NCBI GenBank assembly: GCA_963691705.1 | Contig: OY829541.1 | Span: forward strand, 42,859,661 to 42,923,660 | DNA: 64,000 nucleotides | Direction of reading: 5' to 3' | DNA from: Viola odorata | Lineage: Eukaryota > Streptophyta > Magnoliopsida > Malpighiales > Violaceae | In this document: one piece after another, positions 39,426 through 53,360 of the stretch | Layout of the letters: each line of letters starts with the position of its first letter | Numbering within the stretch: the stretch's first letter is position 1 | The notes under the pieces: model-generated | What the model was told of the DNA's origin: nothing | Database searches by the model: none | The model's input: the letters and a program-made list of their open reading frames with translations, nothing else | Position numbers and translations under genes: made by a program

Positions 39426-39982
39426 GTGATTGGTCACGTCCCCATATCTTGTCTGTGTAGTGTTGTGATTGGTCACGTCCCCACATCTTGTCTGTTTAGT
39501 GTTGTGATAGGTCACGTCCCCACATACACCTTGGCATTTAAAAAGTTACCCACATCCTTTCTGTGTAGTGTTGTGATAGGTCACGTCCCCACATCTTGTC
39601 TGTTTAGTGTTGTGATAGGTCACACCCCCACATACACCTTGTCATTTTAAAAGTTGTGATTGGTCACGTCCCCACATCTTGTCTGTTTAGTGTTGTGATA
39701 GGTCACGTCCCCACATACACCATGTCATTTAAAAAGTTGTGATTGGTCACGTGCCCACATCTTGTCTGTTTAGTGTTGTGATAGGTCACGTCCCCACATA
39801 CACCTTGTCATTTAAAAAGTTGTGATTGGTCACGTCCCCATATCTTGTCTGTGTAGTGTTGTGATTGGTCACGTCCCCACATCTTGTCTGTTTAGTGTTG
39901 TGATAGGTCACGTCCCCACATCTTGTCTGTTTAGTGTTGTGATAGGTCACACCCCCACGTACACCTTGTCATTTTAAAAGTT
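39426..39982 (+). repeat. 2491-bp HOR unit, partial copy 2
   Basis: AABtAB 39426-39655, 2 dimers, AAAB 39822-39982, matching 36935-37491. It leads directly into the delta array; the GATAGGTGACG mark at 40111 matches the one at 37618. Confidence 0.86.
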
Positions 39983-42185
39983 GTGATTGGTCACGTCCCC
40001 ACATCTTGTCTGTTTAGTGTTGTGATAGGTCACGTCCCCACATACACCTTGGCATTTAAAAAGTTGTGATTGGTCACGTCCCCACATCTTGTCTGTTTAG
40101 TGTTGTGATAGGTGACGCCCCCACATACACCTTGTCATTTTAAAAGTTGTGATTGGTCACGTCCCCACATCTTGTCTGTGTAGTGTTGTGATAGGTCACG
40201 CCCCCACATACACCTTGTAATTTAAAAAGTTGTGATTGGTCACGTCCCCACATCTTGTCTGTGTAGTGTTGTGATAGGTCACGTCTCCACATACACCTTG
40301 TAATTTAAAAAGTTGTGATTGGTCACGTCCCCACATCTTGTCTGTGTAGTGTTGTGATAGGTCACGTCCCCACATACACCTTGTCATTTAAAAAGTTGTG
40401 ATTGGTCACGTCCCCACATCTTGTCTGTTTAGTGTTGTGATAGGTCACGCCCCCACATACACCTTGTCATTTTAAAAGTTGTGATTGGTCACGTCCCCAC
40501 ATCTTGTCTGTGTAGTGTTGTGATAGGTCACGTCCCCACATACACCTTGTCATTTAAAAAGTTGTGATTGGTCACGTCCCCACATCTTGTCTGTTTAGTG
40601 ATGTGATAGGTCACGTCCCCACATACATCATGTCATTTAAAAAGTTGTGATTGGTCACGTCCCCACATCTTGTCTGTTTAGTGTTGTGATAGGTCACGTC
40701 CCCACATACACCTTGTCATTTAAAAAGTTGTGATTGGTCACGTCCCCATATCTTGTCTGTTTATTGTTGTGATAGGTCACGCCCCCACATACACCTTGTC
40801 ATTTTAAAAGTTGTGATTGGTCACGTCCCCACATCTTGTCTATTTAGTGTTGTGATAGGTCACGCCCCCACATACACCTTGTCATTTTAAAAGTTGTGAT
40901 TGGTCACGTCCCCATATCTTGTCTTTGTAGTGTTGTGATAGGTCACGTCCCCACATATACCTTGTCATTTTAAAAGTTGTGATTGGTCACGTCCCCACAT
41001 CTTGTCTGTGTAGTGTTGTGATAGGTCACGTCCCCACATACACCTTGTCATTTAAAAAGTTGTGATTGGTCACGTCCCCACATCCTGTCTGTTTAGTGTT
41101 GTGATAGGTCACGTCCCCACATACACCTTGTCATTTAAAAAGTTGTGATTGGTCACGTCCCCACATCTTGTCTGGTTAGTGTTGTGATAGGTCACGTCGC
41201 CACATACACCATGTCATTTAAAAAGTTGTGATTGGTCACGTCCCCACATCTTGTCTGTTTAGTATTGTGATAGGTCACGTCCCCACATACACCTTGTCAT
41301 TTAAAAAGTTGTGATTGGTCACGTCCCCACATCTTGTCTGTTTAGTGTTGTGATAGGTCACGCCCCCACATACACCTTGTCATTTTAAAAGTTGTGATTG
41401 GTCACGTCCCCATATCTTGTCTGTTTAGTGTTGTGATAGGTCACGTCCCCACATACACCATGTCATTTAAAAAGTTGTGATTGGTCACGTCCCCACATCT
41501 TGTCTGTTTAGTGTTGTGATAGGTCACGCCCCCACATACACCTTGTCATTTTAAAAGTTGTGATTGGTCACGTCCCCATATCTTGTCTGTTTAGTGTTGT
41601 GATAGGTCACGTCCCCACATACACCTTGTCATTTAAAAAGTTGTGATTGGTCACGTCCCCATATCTTGTCTGTGTAGTGTTGTGATTGGTCACGTCCCCA
41701 CATCTTGTCTGTTTAGTGTTGTGATAGGTCACGTCCCCACATACACCTTGGCATTTAAAAAGTTACCCACATCCTTTCTGTGTAGTGTTGTGATAGGTCA
41801 CGTCCCCACATCTTGTCTGTTTAGTGTTGTGATAGGTCACACCCCCACATACACCTTGTCATTTTAAAAGTTGTGATTGGTCACGTCCCCACATCTTGTC
41901 TGTTTAGTGTTGTGATAGGTCACGTCCCCACATACACCTTGTCATTTAAAAAGTTGTGATTGGTCACGTCTCCACATCTTGTCTGTGTAGTGTTGTGATT
42001 GGTCACGTCCCCACATCTTGTCTGTTTAGTGTTGTGATAGGTCACGTCCCCACATACACCTTGGCATTTAAAAAGTTGCCCACATCTTGTCTGTGTAGTG
42101 TTGTGATAGGTCACGTCCCCACATCTTGTCTGTTTAGTGTTGTGATAGGTCACACCCCCACGTACACCTTGTCATTTTAAAAGTT
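39983..42185 (+). repeat. HOR delta, copy 1 (2203 bp)
   Basis: 20 dimers, AABtAB 41643, 1 dimer, AABtAB 41956; 2203 = 2x230 + 21x83. Marks kept in all copies: GATAGGTGACG (40111), TTGTAATTTAAAAAG (two), TTTAGTGATGTG with ACATCATG, TCTGGTTAG in copies 1-3, and CACGTCGCC in copies 1-3. The first t reads GTTACCC and the second GTTGCCC, so the two 230-bp blocks are distinguishable. Confidence 0.92.
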
Positions 42186-44388
42186 GTGATTGGTCACGTC
42201 CCCACATCTTGTTTGTTTAGTGTTGTGATAGGTCACGTCCCCACATACACCTTGGCATTTAAAAAGTTGTGATTGGTCACGTCCCCACATCTTGTCTGTT
42301 TAGTGTTGTGATAGGTGACGCCCCCACATACACCTTGTCATTTTAAAAGTTGTGATTGGTCACGTCCCCACATCTTGTCTGTGTAGTGTTGTGATAGGTC
42401 ACGCCCCCACATACACCTTGTAATTTAAAAAGTTGTGATTGGTCACGTCCCCACATCTTGTCTGTGTAGTGTTGTGATAGGTCACGTCTCCACATACACC
42501 TTGTAATTTAAAAAGTTGTGATTGGTCACGTCCCCACATCTTGTCTGTGTAGTGTTGTGATAGGTCACGTCCCCACATACACCTTGTCATTTAAAAAGTT
42601 GTGATTGGTCACGTCCCCACATCTTGTCTGTTTAGTGTTGTGATAGGTCACGCCCCCACATACACCTTGTCATTTTAAAAGTTGTGATTGGTCACGTCCC
42701 CACATCTTGTCTGTGTAGTGTTGTGATAGGTCACGTCCCCACATACACCTTGTCATTTAAAAAGTTGTGATTGGTCACGTCCCCACATCTTGTCTGTTTA
42801 GTGATGTGATAGGTCACGTCCCCACATACATCATGTCATTTAAAAAGTTGTGATTGGTCACGTCCCCACATCTTGTCTGTTTAGTGTTGTGATAGGTCAC
42901 GCCCCCACATACACCTTGTCATTTAAAAAGTTGTGATTGGTCACGTCCCCACATCTTGTCTGTTTATTGTTGTGATAGGTCACGCCCCCACATACACCTT
43001 GTCATTTTAAAAGTTGTGATTGGTCACGTCCCCACATCTTGTCTATTTAGTGTTGTGATAGGTCACGCCCCCACATACACCTTGTCATTTTAAAAGTTGT
43101 GATTGGTCACGTCCCCATATCTTGTCTTTGTAGTGTTGTGATAGGTCACGTCCCCACATATACCTTGTCATTTTAAAAGTTGTGATTGGTCACGTCCCCA
43201 CATCTTGTCTGTGTAGTGTTGTGATAGGTCACGTCCCCACATACACCTTGTCATTTAAAAAGTTGTGATTGGTCACGTCCCCACATCCTGTCTGTTTAGT
43301 GTTGTGATAGGTCACGTCCCCACATACACCTTGTCATTTAAAAAGTTGTGATTGGTCACGTCCCCACATCTTGTCTGGTTAGTGTTGTGATAGGTCACGT
43401 CGCCACATACACCATGTCATTTAAAAAGTTGTGATTGGTCACGTCCCCACATCTTGTCTGTTTAGTATTGTGATAGGTCACGTCCCCACATACACCTTGT
43501 CATTTAAAAAGTTGTGATTGGTCACGTCCCCACATCTTGTCTGTTTAGTGTTGTGATAGGTCACGCCCCCACATACACCTTGTCATTTTAAAAGTTGTGA
43601 TTGGTCACGTCCCCATATCTTGTCTGTTTAGTGTTGTGATAGGTCACGTCCCCACATACACCATGTCATTTAAAAAGTTGTGATTGGTCACGTCCCCACA
43701 TCTTGTCTGTTTAGTGTTGTGATAGGTCACGCCCCCACATACACCTTGTCATTTTAAAAGTTGTGATTGGTCACGTCCCCATATCTTGTCTGTTTAGTGT
43801 TGTGATAGGTCACGTCCCCACATACACCTTGTCATTTAAAAAGTTGTGATTGGTCACGTCCCCATATCTTGTCTGTGTAGTGTTGTGATTGGTCACGTCC
43901 CCACATCTTGTCTGTTTAGTGTTGTGATAGGTCACGTCCCCACATACACCTTGGCATTTAAAAAGTTACCCACATCCTTTCTGTGTAGTGTTGTGATAGG
44001 TCACGTCCCCACATCTTGTCTGTTTAGTGTTGTGATAGGTCACACCCCCACATACACCTTGTCATTTTAAAAGTTGTGATTGGTCACGTCCCCACATCTT
44101 GTCTGTTTAGTGTTGTGATAGGTCACGTCCCCACATACACCTTGTCATTTAAAAAGTTGTGATTGGTCACGTCTCCACATCTTGTCTGTGTAGTGTTGTG
44201 ATTGGTCACGTCCCCACATCTTGTCTGTTTAGTGTTGTGATAGGTCACGTCCCCACATACACCTTGGCATTTAAAAAGTTGCCCACATCTTGTCTGTGTA
44301 GTGTTGTGATAGGTCACGTCCCCACATCTTGTCTGTTTAGTGTTGTGATAGGTCACACCCCCACGTACACCTTGTCATTTTAAAAGTT
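42186..44388 (+). repeat. HOR delta, copy 2 (2203 bp)
   Basis: Same order as copy 1, with blocks at 43846 and 44159. The first A carries CTTGTTTGTTTAG. Few differences from copy 1 were noticed; one is near 42900, where B has CACGCCCCC in place of CACGTCCCC at 40697. Confidence 0.92.
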
Positions 44389-46591
44389 GTGATTGGTCAC
44401 GTCCCCACATCTTGTTTGTTTAGTGTTGTGATAGGTCACGTCCCCACATACACCTTGGCATTTAAAAAGTTGTGATTGGTCACGTCCCCACATCTTGTCT
44501 GTTTAGTGTTGTGATAGGTGACGCCCCCACATACACCTTGTCATTTTAAAAGTTGTGATTGGTCACGTCCCCACATCTTGTCTGTGTAGTGTTGTGATAG
44601 GTCACGCCCCCACATACACCTTGTAATTTAAAAAGTTGTGATTGGTCACGTCCCCACATCTTGTCTGTGTAGTGTTGTGATAGGTCACGTCTCCACATAC
44701 ACCTTGTAATTTAAAAAGTTGTGATTGGTCACGTCCCCACATCTTGTCTGTGTAGTGTTGTGATAGGTCACGTCCCCACATACACCTTGTCATTTAAAAA
44801 GTTGTGATTGGTCACGTCCCCACATCTTGTCTGTTTAGTGTTGTGATAGGTCACGCCCCCACATACACCTTGTCATTTTAAAAGTTGTGATTGGTCACGT
44901 CCCCACATCTTGTCTGTGTAGTGTTGTGATAGGTCACGTCCCCACATACACCTTGTCATTTAAAAAGTTGTGATTGGTCACGTCCCCACATCTTGTCTGT
45001 TTAGTGATGTGATAGGTCACGTCCCCACATACATCATGTCATTTAAAAAGTTGTGATTGGTCACGTCCCCACATCTTGTCTGTTTAGTGTTGTGATAGGT
45101 CACGCCCCCACATACACCTTGTCATTTAAAAAGTTGTGATTGGTCACGTCCCCACATCTTGTCTGTTTATTGTTGTGATAGGTCACGCCCCCACATACAC
45201 CTTGTCATTTTAAAAGTTGTGATTGGTCACGTCCCCACATCTTGTCTATTTAGTGTTGTGATAGGTCACGCCCCCACATACACCTTGTCATTTTAAAAGT
45301 TGTGATTGGTCACGTCCCCATATCTTGTCTTTGTAGTGTTGTGATAGGTCACGTCCCCACATATACCTTGTCATTTTAAAAGTTGTGATTGGTCACGTCC
45401 CCACATCTTGTCTGTGTAGTGTTGTGATAGGTCACGTCCCCACATACACCTTGTCATTTAAAAAGTTGTGATTGGTCACGTCCCCACATCCTGTCTGTTT
45501 AGTGTTGTGATAGGTCACGTCCCCACATACACCTTGTCATTTAAAAAGTTGTGATTGGTCACGTCCCCACATCTTGTCTGGTTAGTGTTGTGATAGGTCA
45601 CGTCGCCACATACACCATGTCATTTAAAAAGTTGTGATTGGTCACGTCCCCACATCTTGTCTGTTTAGTATTGTGATAGGTCACGTCCCCACATACACCT
45701 TGTCATTTAAAAAGTTGTGATTGGTCACGTCCCCACATCTTGTCTGTTTAGTGTTGTGATAGGTCACGCCCCCACATACACCTTGTCATTTTAAAAGTTG
45801 TGATTGGTCACGTCCCCATATCTTGTCTGTTTAGTGTTGTGATAGGTCACGTCCCCACATACACCATGTCATTTAAAAAGTTGTGATTGGTCACGTCCCC
45901 ACATCTTGTCTGTTTAGTGTTGTGATAGGTCACGCCCCCACATACACCTTGTCATTTTAAAAGTTGTGATTGGTCACGTCCCCATATCTTGTCTGTTTAG
46001 TGTTGTGATAGGTCACGTCCCCACATACACCTTGTCATTTAAAAAGTTGTGATTGGTCACGTCCCCATATCTTGTCTGTGTAGTGTTGTGATTGGTCACG
46101 TCCCCACATCTTGTCTGTTTAGTGTTGTGATAGGTCACGTCCCCACATACACCTTGGCATTTAAAAAGTTACCCACATCCTTTCTGTGTAGTGTTGTGAT
46201 AGGTCACGTCCCCACATCTTGTCTGTTTAGTGTTGTGATAGGTCACACCCCCACATACACCTTGTCATTTTAAAAGTTGTGATTGGTCACGTCCCCACAT
46301 CTTGTCTGTTTAGTGTTGTGATAGGTCACGTCCCCACATACACCTTGTCATTTAAAAAGTTGTGATTGGTCACGTCTCCACATCTTGTCTGTGTAGTGTT
46401 GTGATTGGTCACGTCCCCACATCTTGTCTGTTTAGTGTTGTGATAGGTCACGTCCCCACATACACCTTGGCATTTAAAAAGTTGCCCACATCTTGTCTGT
46501 GTAGTGTTGTGATAGGTCACGTCCCCACATCTTGTCTGTTTAGTGTTGTGATTGGTCACACCCCCACGTACACCTTGTCATTTTAAAAGTT
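44389..46591 (+). repeat. HOR delta, copy 3 (2203 bp)
   Basis: Blocks at 46049 and 46362. The last B of the second block has a GTGATTGG head instead of GTGATAGG (near 46548), a private change in this copy. Confidence 0.92.
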
Positions 46592-48481
46592 GTGATTGGT
46601 CACGTCCCCACATCTTGTTTGTTTAGTGTTGTGATAGGTCACGTCCCCACATACACCTTGGCATTTAAAAAGTTGTGATTGGTCACGTCCCCACATCTTG
46701 TCTGTTTAGTGTTGTGATAGGTGACGCCCCCACATACACCTTGTCATTTTAAAAGTTGTGATTGGTCACGTCCCCACATCTTGTCTGTGTAGTGTTGTGA
46801 TAGGTCACGCCCCCACATACACCTTGTAATTTAAAAAGTTGTGATTGGTCACGTCCCCACATCTTGTCTGTGTAGTGTTGTGATAGGTCACGTCTCCACA
46901 TACACCTTGTAATTTAAAAAGTTGTGATTGGTCACGTCCCCACATCTTGTCTGTGTAGTGTTGTGATAGGTCACGTCCCCACATACACCTTGTCATTTAA
47001 AAAGTTGTGATTGGTCACGTCCCCACATCTTGTCTGTTTAGTGTTGTGATAGGTCACGCCCCCACATAGACCTTGTCATTTTAAAAGTTGTGATTGGTCA
47101 CGTCCCCACATCTTGTCTGTGTAGTGTTGTGATAGGTCACGTCCCCACATACACCTTGTCATTTAAAAAGTTGTGATTGGTCACGTCCCCACATCTTGTC
47201 TGTTTAGTGATGTGATAGGTCACGTCCCCACATACATCATGTCATTTAAAAAGTTGTGATTGGTCACGTCCCCACATCTTGTCTGTTTAGTGTTGTGATA
47301 GGTCACGTCCCCACATACACCTTGTCATTTAAAAAGTTGTGATTGGTCACGTCCCCACATCTTGTCTGTTTAGTGTTGTGATAGGTCACGCCCCCACATA
47401 CACCTTGTCATTTTAAAAGTTGTGATTGGTCACGTCCCCACATCTTGTCTGTTTAGTGTTGTGATAGGTCACGCCCCCACATACACCTTGTCATTTTAAA
47501 AGTTGTGATTGGTCACGTCCCCATATCTTGTCTGTGTAGTGTTGTGATAGGTCACGTCCCCACATATACCTTGTCATTTTAAAAGTTGTGATTGGTCACG
47601 TCCCCACATCTTGTCTGTGTAGTGTTGTGATAGGTCACGTCCCCACATACACCTTGTCATTTAAAAAGTTGTGATTGGTCATGTCCCCACATCCTGTCTG
47701 TTTAGTGTTGTGATAGGTCACGTCCCCACATACACCTTGTCATTTAAAAAGTTGTGATTGGTCACGTCCCCACATCTTGTCTGTTTAGTGTTGTGATAGG
47801 TCACGTTGCCACATACACCATGTCATTTAAAAAGTTGTGATTGGTCACGTCCCCACATCTTGTCTGTTTAGTATTGTGATAGGTCACGTCCCCACATACA
47901 CCTTGTCATTTAAAAAGTTGTGATTGGTCACGTCCCCACATCTTGTCTGTTTAGTGTTGTGATAGGTCACGCCCCCACATACACCTTGTCATTTTAAAAG
48001 TTGTGATTGGTCACGTCCCCATATCTTGTCTGTTTAGTGTTGTGATAGGTCACGTCCCCACATACACCATGTCATTTAAAAAGTTGTGATTGGTCACGTC
48101 CCCACATCTTGTCTGTTTAGTGTTGTGATAGGTCACGCCCCCACATACACCTTGTCATTTTAAAAGTTGTGATTGGTCACGTCCCCATATCTTGTCTGTT
48201 TAGTGTTGTGATAGGTCACGTCCCCACATACACCTTGTCATTTAAAAAGTTGTGATTGGTCACGTCCCCATATCTTGTTTGTGTAGTGTTGTGATTGGTC
48301 ACGTCCCCACATCTTGTCTGTTTAGTGTTGTGATAGGTCACGTCCCCACATACACCTTGGCATTTAAAAAGTTACCCACATCCTTTCTGTGTAGTGTTGT
48401 GATAGGTCACGTCCCCACATCTTGTCTGTTTAGTGTTGTGATAGGTCACACCCCCACATACACCTTGTCATTTTAAAAGTT
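46592..48481 (+). repeat. HOR delta, copy 4 (1890 bp, lacks second block)
   Basis: 20 dimers and AABtAB 48252, without the following dimer and second 230-bp block. Private changes: CACATAGACC near 47069 and CATGTCCCC near 47681. CACGTTGCC replaces CACGTCGCC near 47805, shared with 49528. Confidence 0.9.
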
Positions 48482-50972
48482 GTGATTGGTCACGTCCCCA
48501 CATCTTGTCTGTTTAGTGTTGTGATAGGTCACGTCCCCACATACACCATGTCATTTAAAAAGTTGTGATTGGTCACGTCCCCACATCTTGTCTGTTTAGT
48601 GTTGTGATAGGTCACGTCTCCACATACACCTTGTCATTTAAAAAGTTGTGATTGGTCACGTCCCCACATCTTGTCTGTGTAGTGTTGTGATAGGTCACGT
48701 CCCCACATACACCTTGTCATTTAAAAAGTTGTGATTGGTCACGTCCCCACATCTTGTCTGTTTAGTGTTGTGATAGGTCACGCCCCCACATACACCTTGT
48801 CATTTTAAAAGTTGTGATTGGTCACGTCCCCACATCTTGTCTGTTTAGTGTTGTGATAGGTCACGCCCCCACATACACCTTGTCATTTTAAAAGTTGTGA
48901 TTGGTCACGTCCCCATATCTTGTCTGTTTAGTGATGTGATAGGTCACGTCCCCACATACATCATGTCATTTAAAAAGTTGTGATTGGTCACGTCCCCACA
49001 TCTTGTCTGTTTAGTGTTGTGATAGGTCACGTCCCCACATACACCTTGTCATTTAAAAAGTTGTGATTGGTCACGTCCCCACATCTTGTCTGTTTAGTGT
49101 TGTGATAGGTCACGCCCCCACATACACCTTGTCATTTTAAAAGTTGTGATTGGTCACGTCCCCACATCTTGTCTGTTTAGTGTTGTGATAGGTCACGCCC
49201 CCACATACACCTTGTCATTTTAAAAGTTGTGATTGGTCACGTCCCCATATCTTGTCTGTGTAGTGTTGTGATAGGTCACGTCCCCACATATACCTTGTCA
49301 TTTTAAAAGTTGTGATTGGTCACGTCCCCACATCTTGTCTGTGTAGTGTTGTGATAGGTCACGTCCCCACATACACCTTGTCATTTAAAAAGTTGTGATT
49401 GGTCACGTCCCCACATCCTGTCTGTTTAGTGTTGTGATAGGTCACGTCCCCACATACACCTTGTCATTTAAAAAGTTGTGATTGGTCACGTCCCCACATC
49501 TTGTCTGTTTAGTGTTGTGATAGGTCACGTTGCCACATACACCATGTCATTTAAAAAGTTGTGATTGGTCACGTCCCCACATCTTGTCTGTTTAGTATTG
49601 TGATAGGTCACGTCCCCACATACACCTTGTCATTTAAAAAGTTGTGATTGGTCACGTCCCCACATCTTGTCTGTTTAGTGTTGTGATAGGTCACGCCCCC
49701 ACATACACCTTGTCATTTTAAAAGTTGTGATTGGTCACGTCCCCATATCTTGTCTGTTTAGTGTTGTGATAGGTCACGTCCCCACATACACCATGTCATT
49801 TAAAAAGTTGTGATTGGTCACGTCCCCACATCTTGTCTGTTTAGTGTTGTGATAGGTCACGCCCCCACATACACCTTGTCATTTTAAAAGTTGTGATTGG
49901 TCACGTCCCCATATCTTGTCTGTTTAGTGTTGTGATAGGTCACGTCCCCACATACACCTTGTCATTTAAAAAGTTGTGATTGGTCACGTCCCCATATCTT
50001 GTTTGTGTAGTGTTGTGATTGGTCACGTCCCCACATCTTGTCTGTTTAGTGTTGTGATAGGTCACGTCCCCACATACACCTTGGCATTTAAAAAGTTACC
50101 CACATCCTTTCTGTGTAGTGTTGTGATAGGTCACGTCCCCACATCTTGTCTGTTTAGTGTTGTGATAGGTCACACCCCCACATACACCTTGTCATTTTAA
50201 AAGTTGTGATTGGTCACGTCCCCACATCTTGTCTGTTTAGTGTTGTGATAGGTCACGTCCCCACATACACCATGTCATTTAAAAAGTTGTGATTGGTCAC
50301 GTCCCCACATCTTGTCTGTTTAGTGTTGTGATAGGTCACGTCCCCACATACACCTTGTCATTTAAAAAGTTGTGATTGGTCACGTCCCCACATCTTATCT
50401 GTTTAGTGTTGTGATAGGTCACGCCCCCACATACACCTTGTCATTTTAAAAGTTGTGATTGGTCACGTCCCCACATCTTGTCTGTTTAGTGTTGTGATAG
50501 GTCACGCCCCCACATACACCTTGTCATTTTAAAAGTTGTGATTGGTCACGTCCCCATATCTTGTCTGTGTAGTGTTGTGATAGGTCACGTCCCCACATAC
50601 ACCTTGTCATTTAAAAAGTTGTGATTGGTCACGTCCCCACATCTTGTCTGTTTAGTGTTGTGATAGGTCACGTCCCCACATACACCATGTCATTTAAAAA
50701 GTTGTGATTGGTCACGTCCCCACATCTTGTCTGTTTAGTATTGTGATAGGTCACGTCTCCACATCTTGTCTGTGTAGTGTTGTGATTGGTCACGTCCCCA
50801 CATCTTGTCTGTTTAGTGTTGTGATAGGTCACGTCCCCACATACACCTTGGCATTTAAAAAGTTGCCCACATCTTGTCTGTGTAGTGTTGTGATAGGTCA
50901 CGTCCCCACATCTTGTCTGTTTAGTGTTGTGATAGGTCACACCCCCACGTACACCTTGTCATTTTAAAAGTT
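48482..50972 (+). repeat. Delta-derived segment
   Basis: 18 dimers, AABtAB 49976, 6 dimers, AAABtAB 50704. Offset 48252 to 49976 is 1724 = 230 + 18x83. The 50704 block keeps the CACGTCTCC mark of delta's second 230-bp block, with one A added in front. Confidence 0.87.
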
Positions 50973-53360
50973 GTGATTGGTCACGTCCCCACATCTTGTC
51001 TGTTTAGTGTTGTGATAGGTCACGTCCCCAAATACACCTTGGCATTTAAAAAGTTGTGATTGGTCACGTCCCCACATCTTGTCTGTTTAGTGTTGTGATA
51101 GGTGACGCCCCCACATACACCTTGTCATTTTAAAAGTTGTGATTGGTCACGTCCCCACATCTTGTCTGTGTAGTGTTGTGATAGGTCACGCCCCCACATA
51201 CACCTTGTAATTTAAAAAGTTGTGATTGGTCACGTCCCCACATCTTGTCTGTGTAGTGTTGTGATAGGTCACGTCTCCACATACACCTTGTAATTTAAAA
51301 AGTTGTGATTGGTCACGTCCCCACATCTTGTCTGTGTAGTGTTGTGATAGGTCACGTCCCCACATACACCTTGTCATTTAAAAAGTTGTGATTGGTCACG
51401 TCCCCACATCTTGTCTGTTTAGTGTTGTGATAGGTCACGCCCCCACATACACCTTGTCATTTTAAAAGTTGTGATTGGTCACGTCCCTACATCTTGTCTG
51501 TGTAGTGTTGTGATAGGTCACGTCCCCACATACACCTTGTCATTTAAAAAGTTGTGATTGGTCACGTCCCCACATCTTGTCTGTTTAGTGATGTGATAGG
51601 TCACGTCCCCACATACATCATGTCATTTAAAAAGTTGTGATTGGTCACGTCCCCACATCTTGTCTGTTTAGTGTTGTGATAGGTCACGTCCCCACATACA
51701 CCTTGTCATTTAAAAAGTTGTGATTGGTCACGTCCCCACATCTTGTCTGTGTAGTGTTGTGATAGGTCACGTCCCCACATACACCTTGTCATTTAAAAAG
51801 TTGTGATTGGTCACGTCCCCACATCTTGTCTGTTTAGTGTTGTGATAGGTCACGCCCCCACATACACCTTGTCATTTTAAAAGTTGTGATTGGTCACGTC
51901 CCCACATCTTGTCTGTGTAGTGTTGTGATAGGTCACGTCCCCACATACACCTTGTCATTTAAAAAGTTGTGATTGGTCACGTCCCCACATCTTGTCTGTT
52001 TAGTGATGTGATAGGTCACGTCCCCACATACATCATGTCATTTAAAAAGTTGTGATTGGTCACGTCCCCACATCTTGTCTGTTTAGTGTTGTGATAGGTC
52101 ACGTCCCCACATACACCTTGTCATTTAAAAAGTTGTGATTGGTCACGTCCCCACATCTTGTCTGTTTAGTGTTGTGATAGGTCACGCCCCCACATACACC
52201 TTGTCATTTAAAAAGTTGTGATTGGTCACGTCCCCACATCTTGTCTGTTTAGTGTTGTGATAGGTCACGCCCCCACATACACCTTGTCATTTTAAAAGTT
52301 GTGATTGGTCACGTCCCCACATCTTGTCTATTTAGTGTTGTGATAGGTCACGCCCCCACATACACCTTGTCATTTTAAAAGTTGTGATTGGTCACGTCCC
52401 CATATCTTGTCTGTGTAGTGTTGTGATAGGTCACGTCCCCACATATACCTTGTCATTTTAAAAGTTGTGATTGGTCACGTCCCCACATCCTGTCTGTGTA
52501 GTGTTGTGATAGGTCACGTCCCCACATACACCTTGTCATTTAAAAAGTTGTGATTGGTCACGTCCCCACATCCTGTCTGTTTAGTGTTGTGATAGGTCAC
52601 GTCCCCACATACACCTTGTCATTTAAAAAGTTGTGATTGGTCACGTCCCCACATCTTGTCTGTTTAGTGTTGTGATAGGTCACGTCGCCACATACACCAT
52701 GTCATTTAAAAAGTTGTGATTGGTCACGTCCCCACATCTTGTCTGTTTAGTATTGTGATAGGTCACGTCCCCACATACACCTTGTCATTTAAAAAGTTGT
52801 GATTGGTCACGTCCCCACATCTTGTCTGTTTAGTGTTGTGATAGGTCACGCCCCCACATACACCTTGTCATTTTAAAAGTTGTGATTGGTCACGTCCCCA
52901 TATCTTGTCTGTTTAGTGTTGTGATAGGTCACGTCCCCACATACACCATGTCATTTAAAAAGTTGTGATTGGTCACGTCCCCACATCTTGTCTGTTTAGT
53001 GTTGTGATAGGTCACGCCCCCACATACACCTTGTCATTTTAAAAGTTGTGATTGGTCACGTCCCCATATCTTGTCTGTTTAGTGTTGTGATAGGTCACGT
53101 CCCCACATACACCTTGTCATTTAAAAAGTTGTGATTGGTCACGTCCCCATATCTTGTCTGTGTAGTGTTGTGATTGGTCACGTCCCCACATCTTGTCTGT
53201 TTAGTGTTGTGATAGGTCACGTCCCCACATACACCTTGGCATTTAAAAAGTAACCCACATCCTTTCTGTGTAGTGTTGTGATAGGTCACGTCCCCACATC
53301 TTGTCTGTTTAGTGTTGTGATAGGTCACGTCCCCACATACACCTTGTCATTTAAAAAGTT
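50973..53360 (+). repeat. Delta-derived segment, 26 dimers plus AABtAB
   Basis: 2158 bp = 26x83, then AABtAB 53131. The TTTAGTGATGTG/ACATCATG dimer occurs twice (near 51590 and 52010), so part of the dimer run is duplicated. The t unit reads GTAACCC. Confidence 0.87.

Noticed and set aside
48482..50972. Relation to the 2491-bp unit at 36935 because the segment is also 2491 bp
   Set aside because: The block order differs (18 dimers, 230, 6 dimers, 269 versus 230, 2, AAAB, 6, ABtAB, 15), so the equal length is a coincidence of unit sums.
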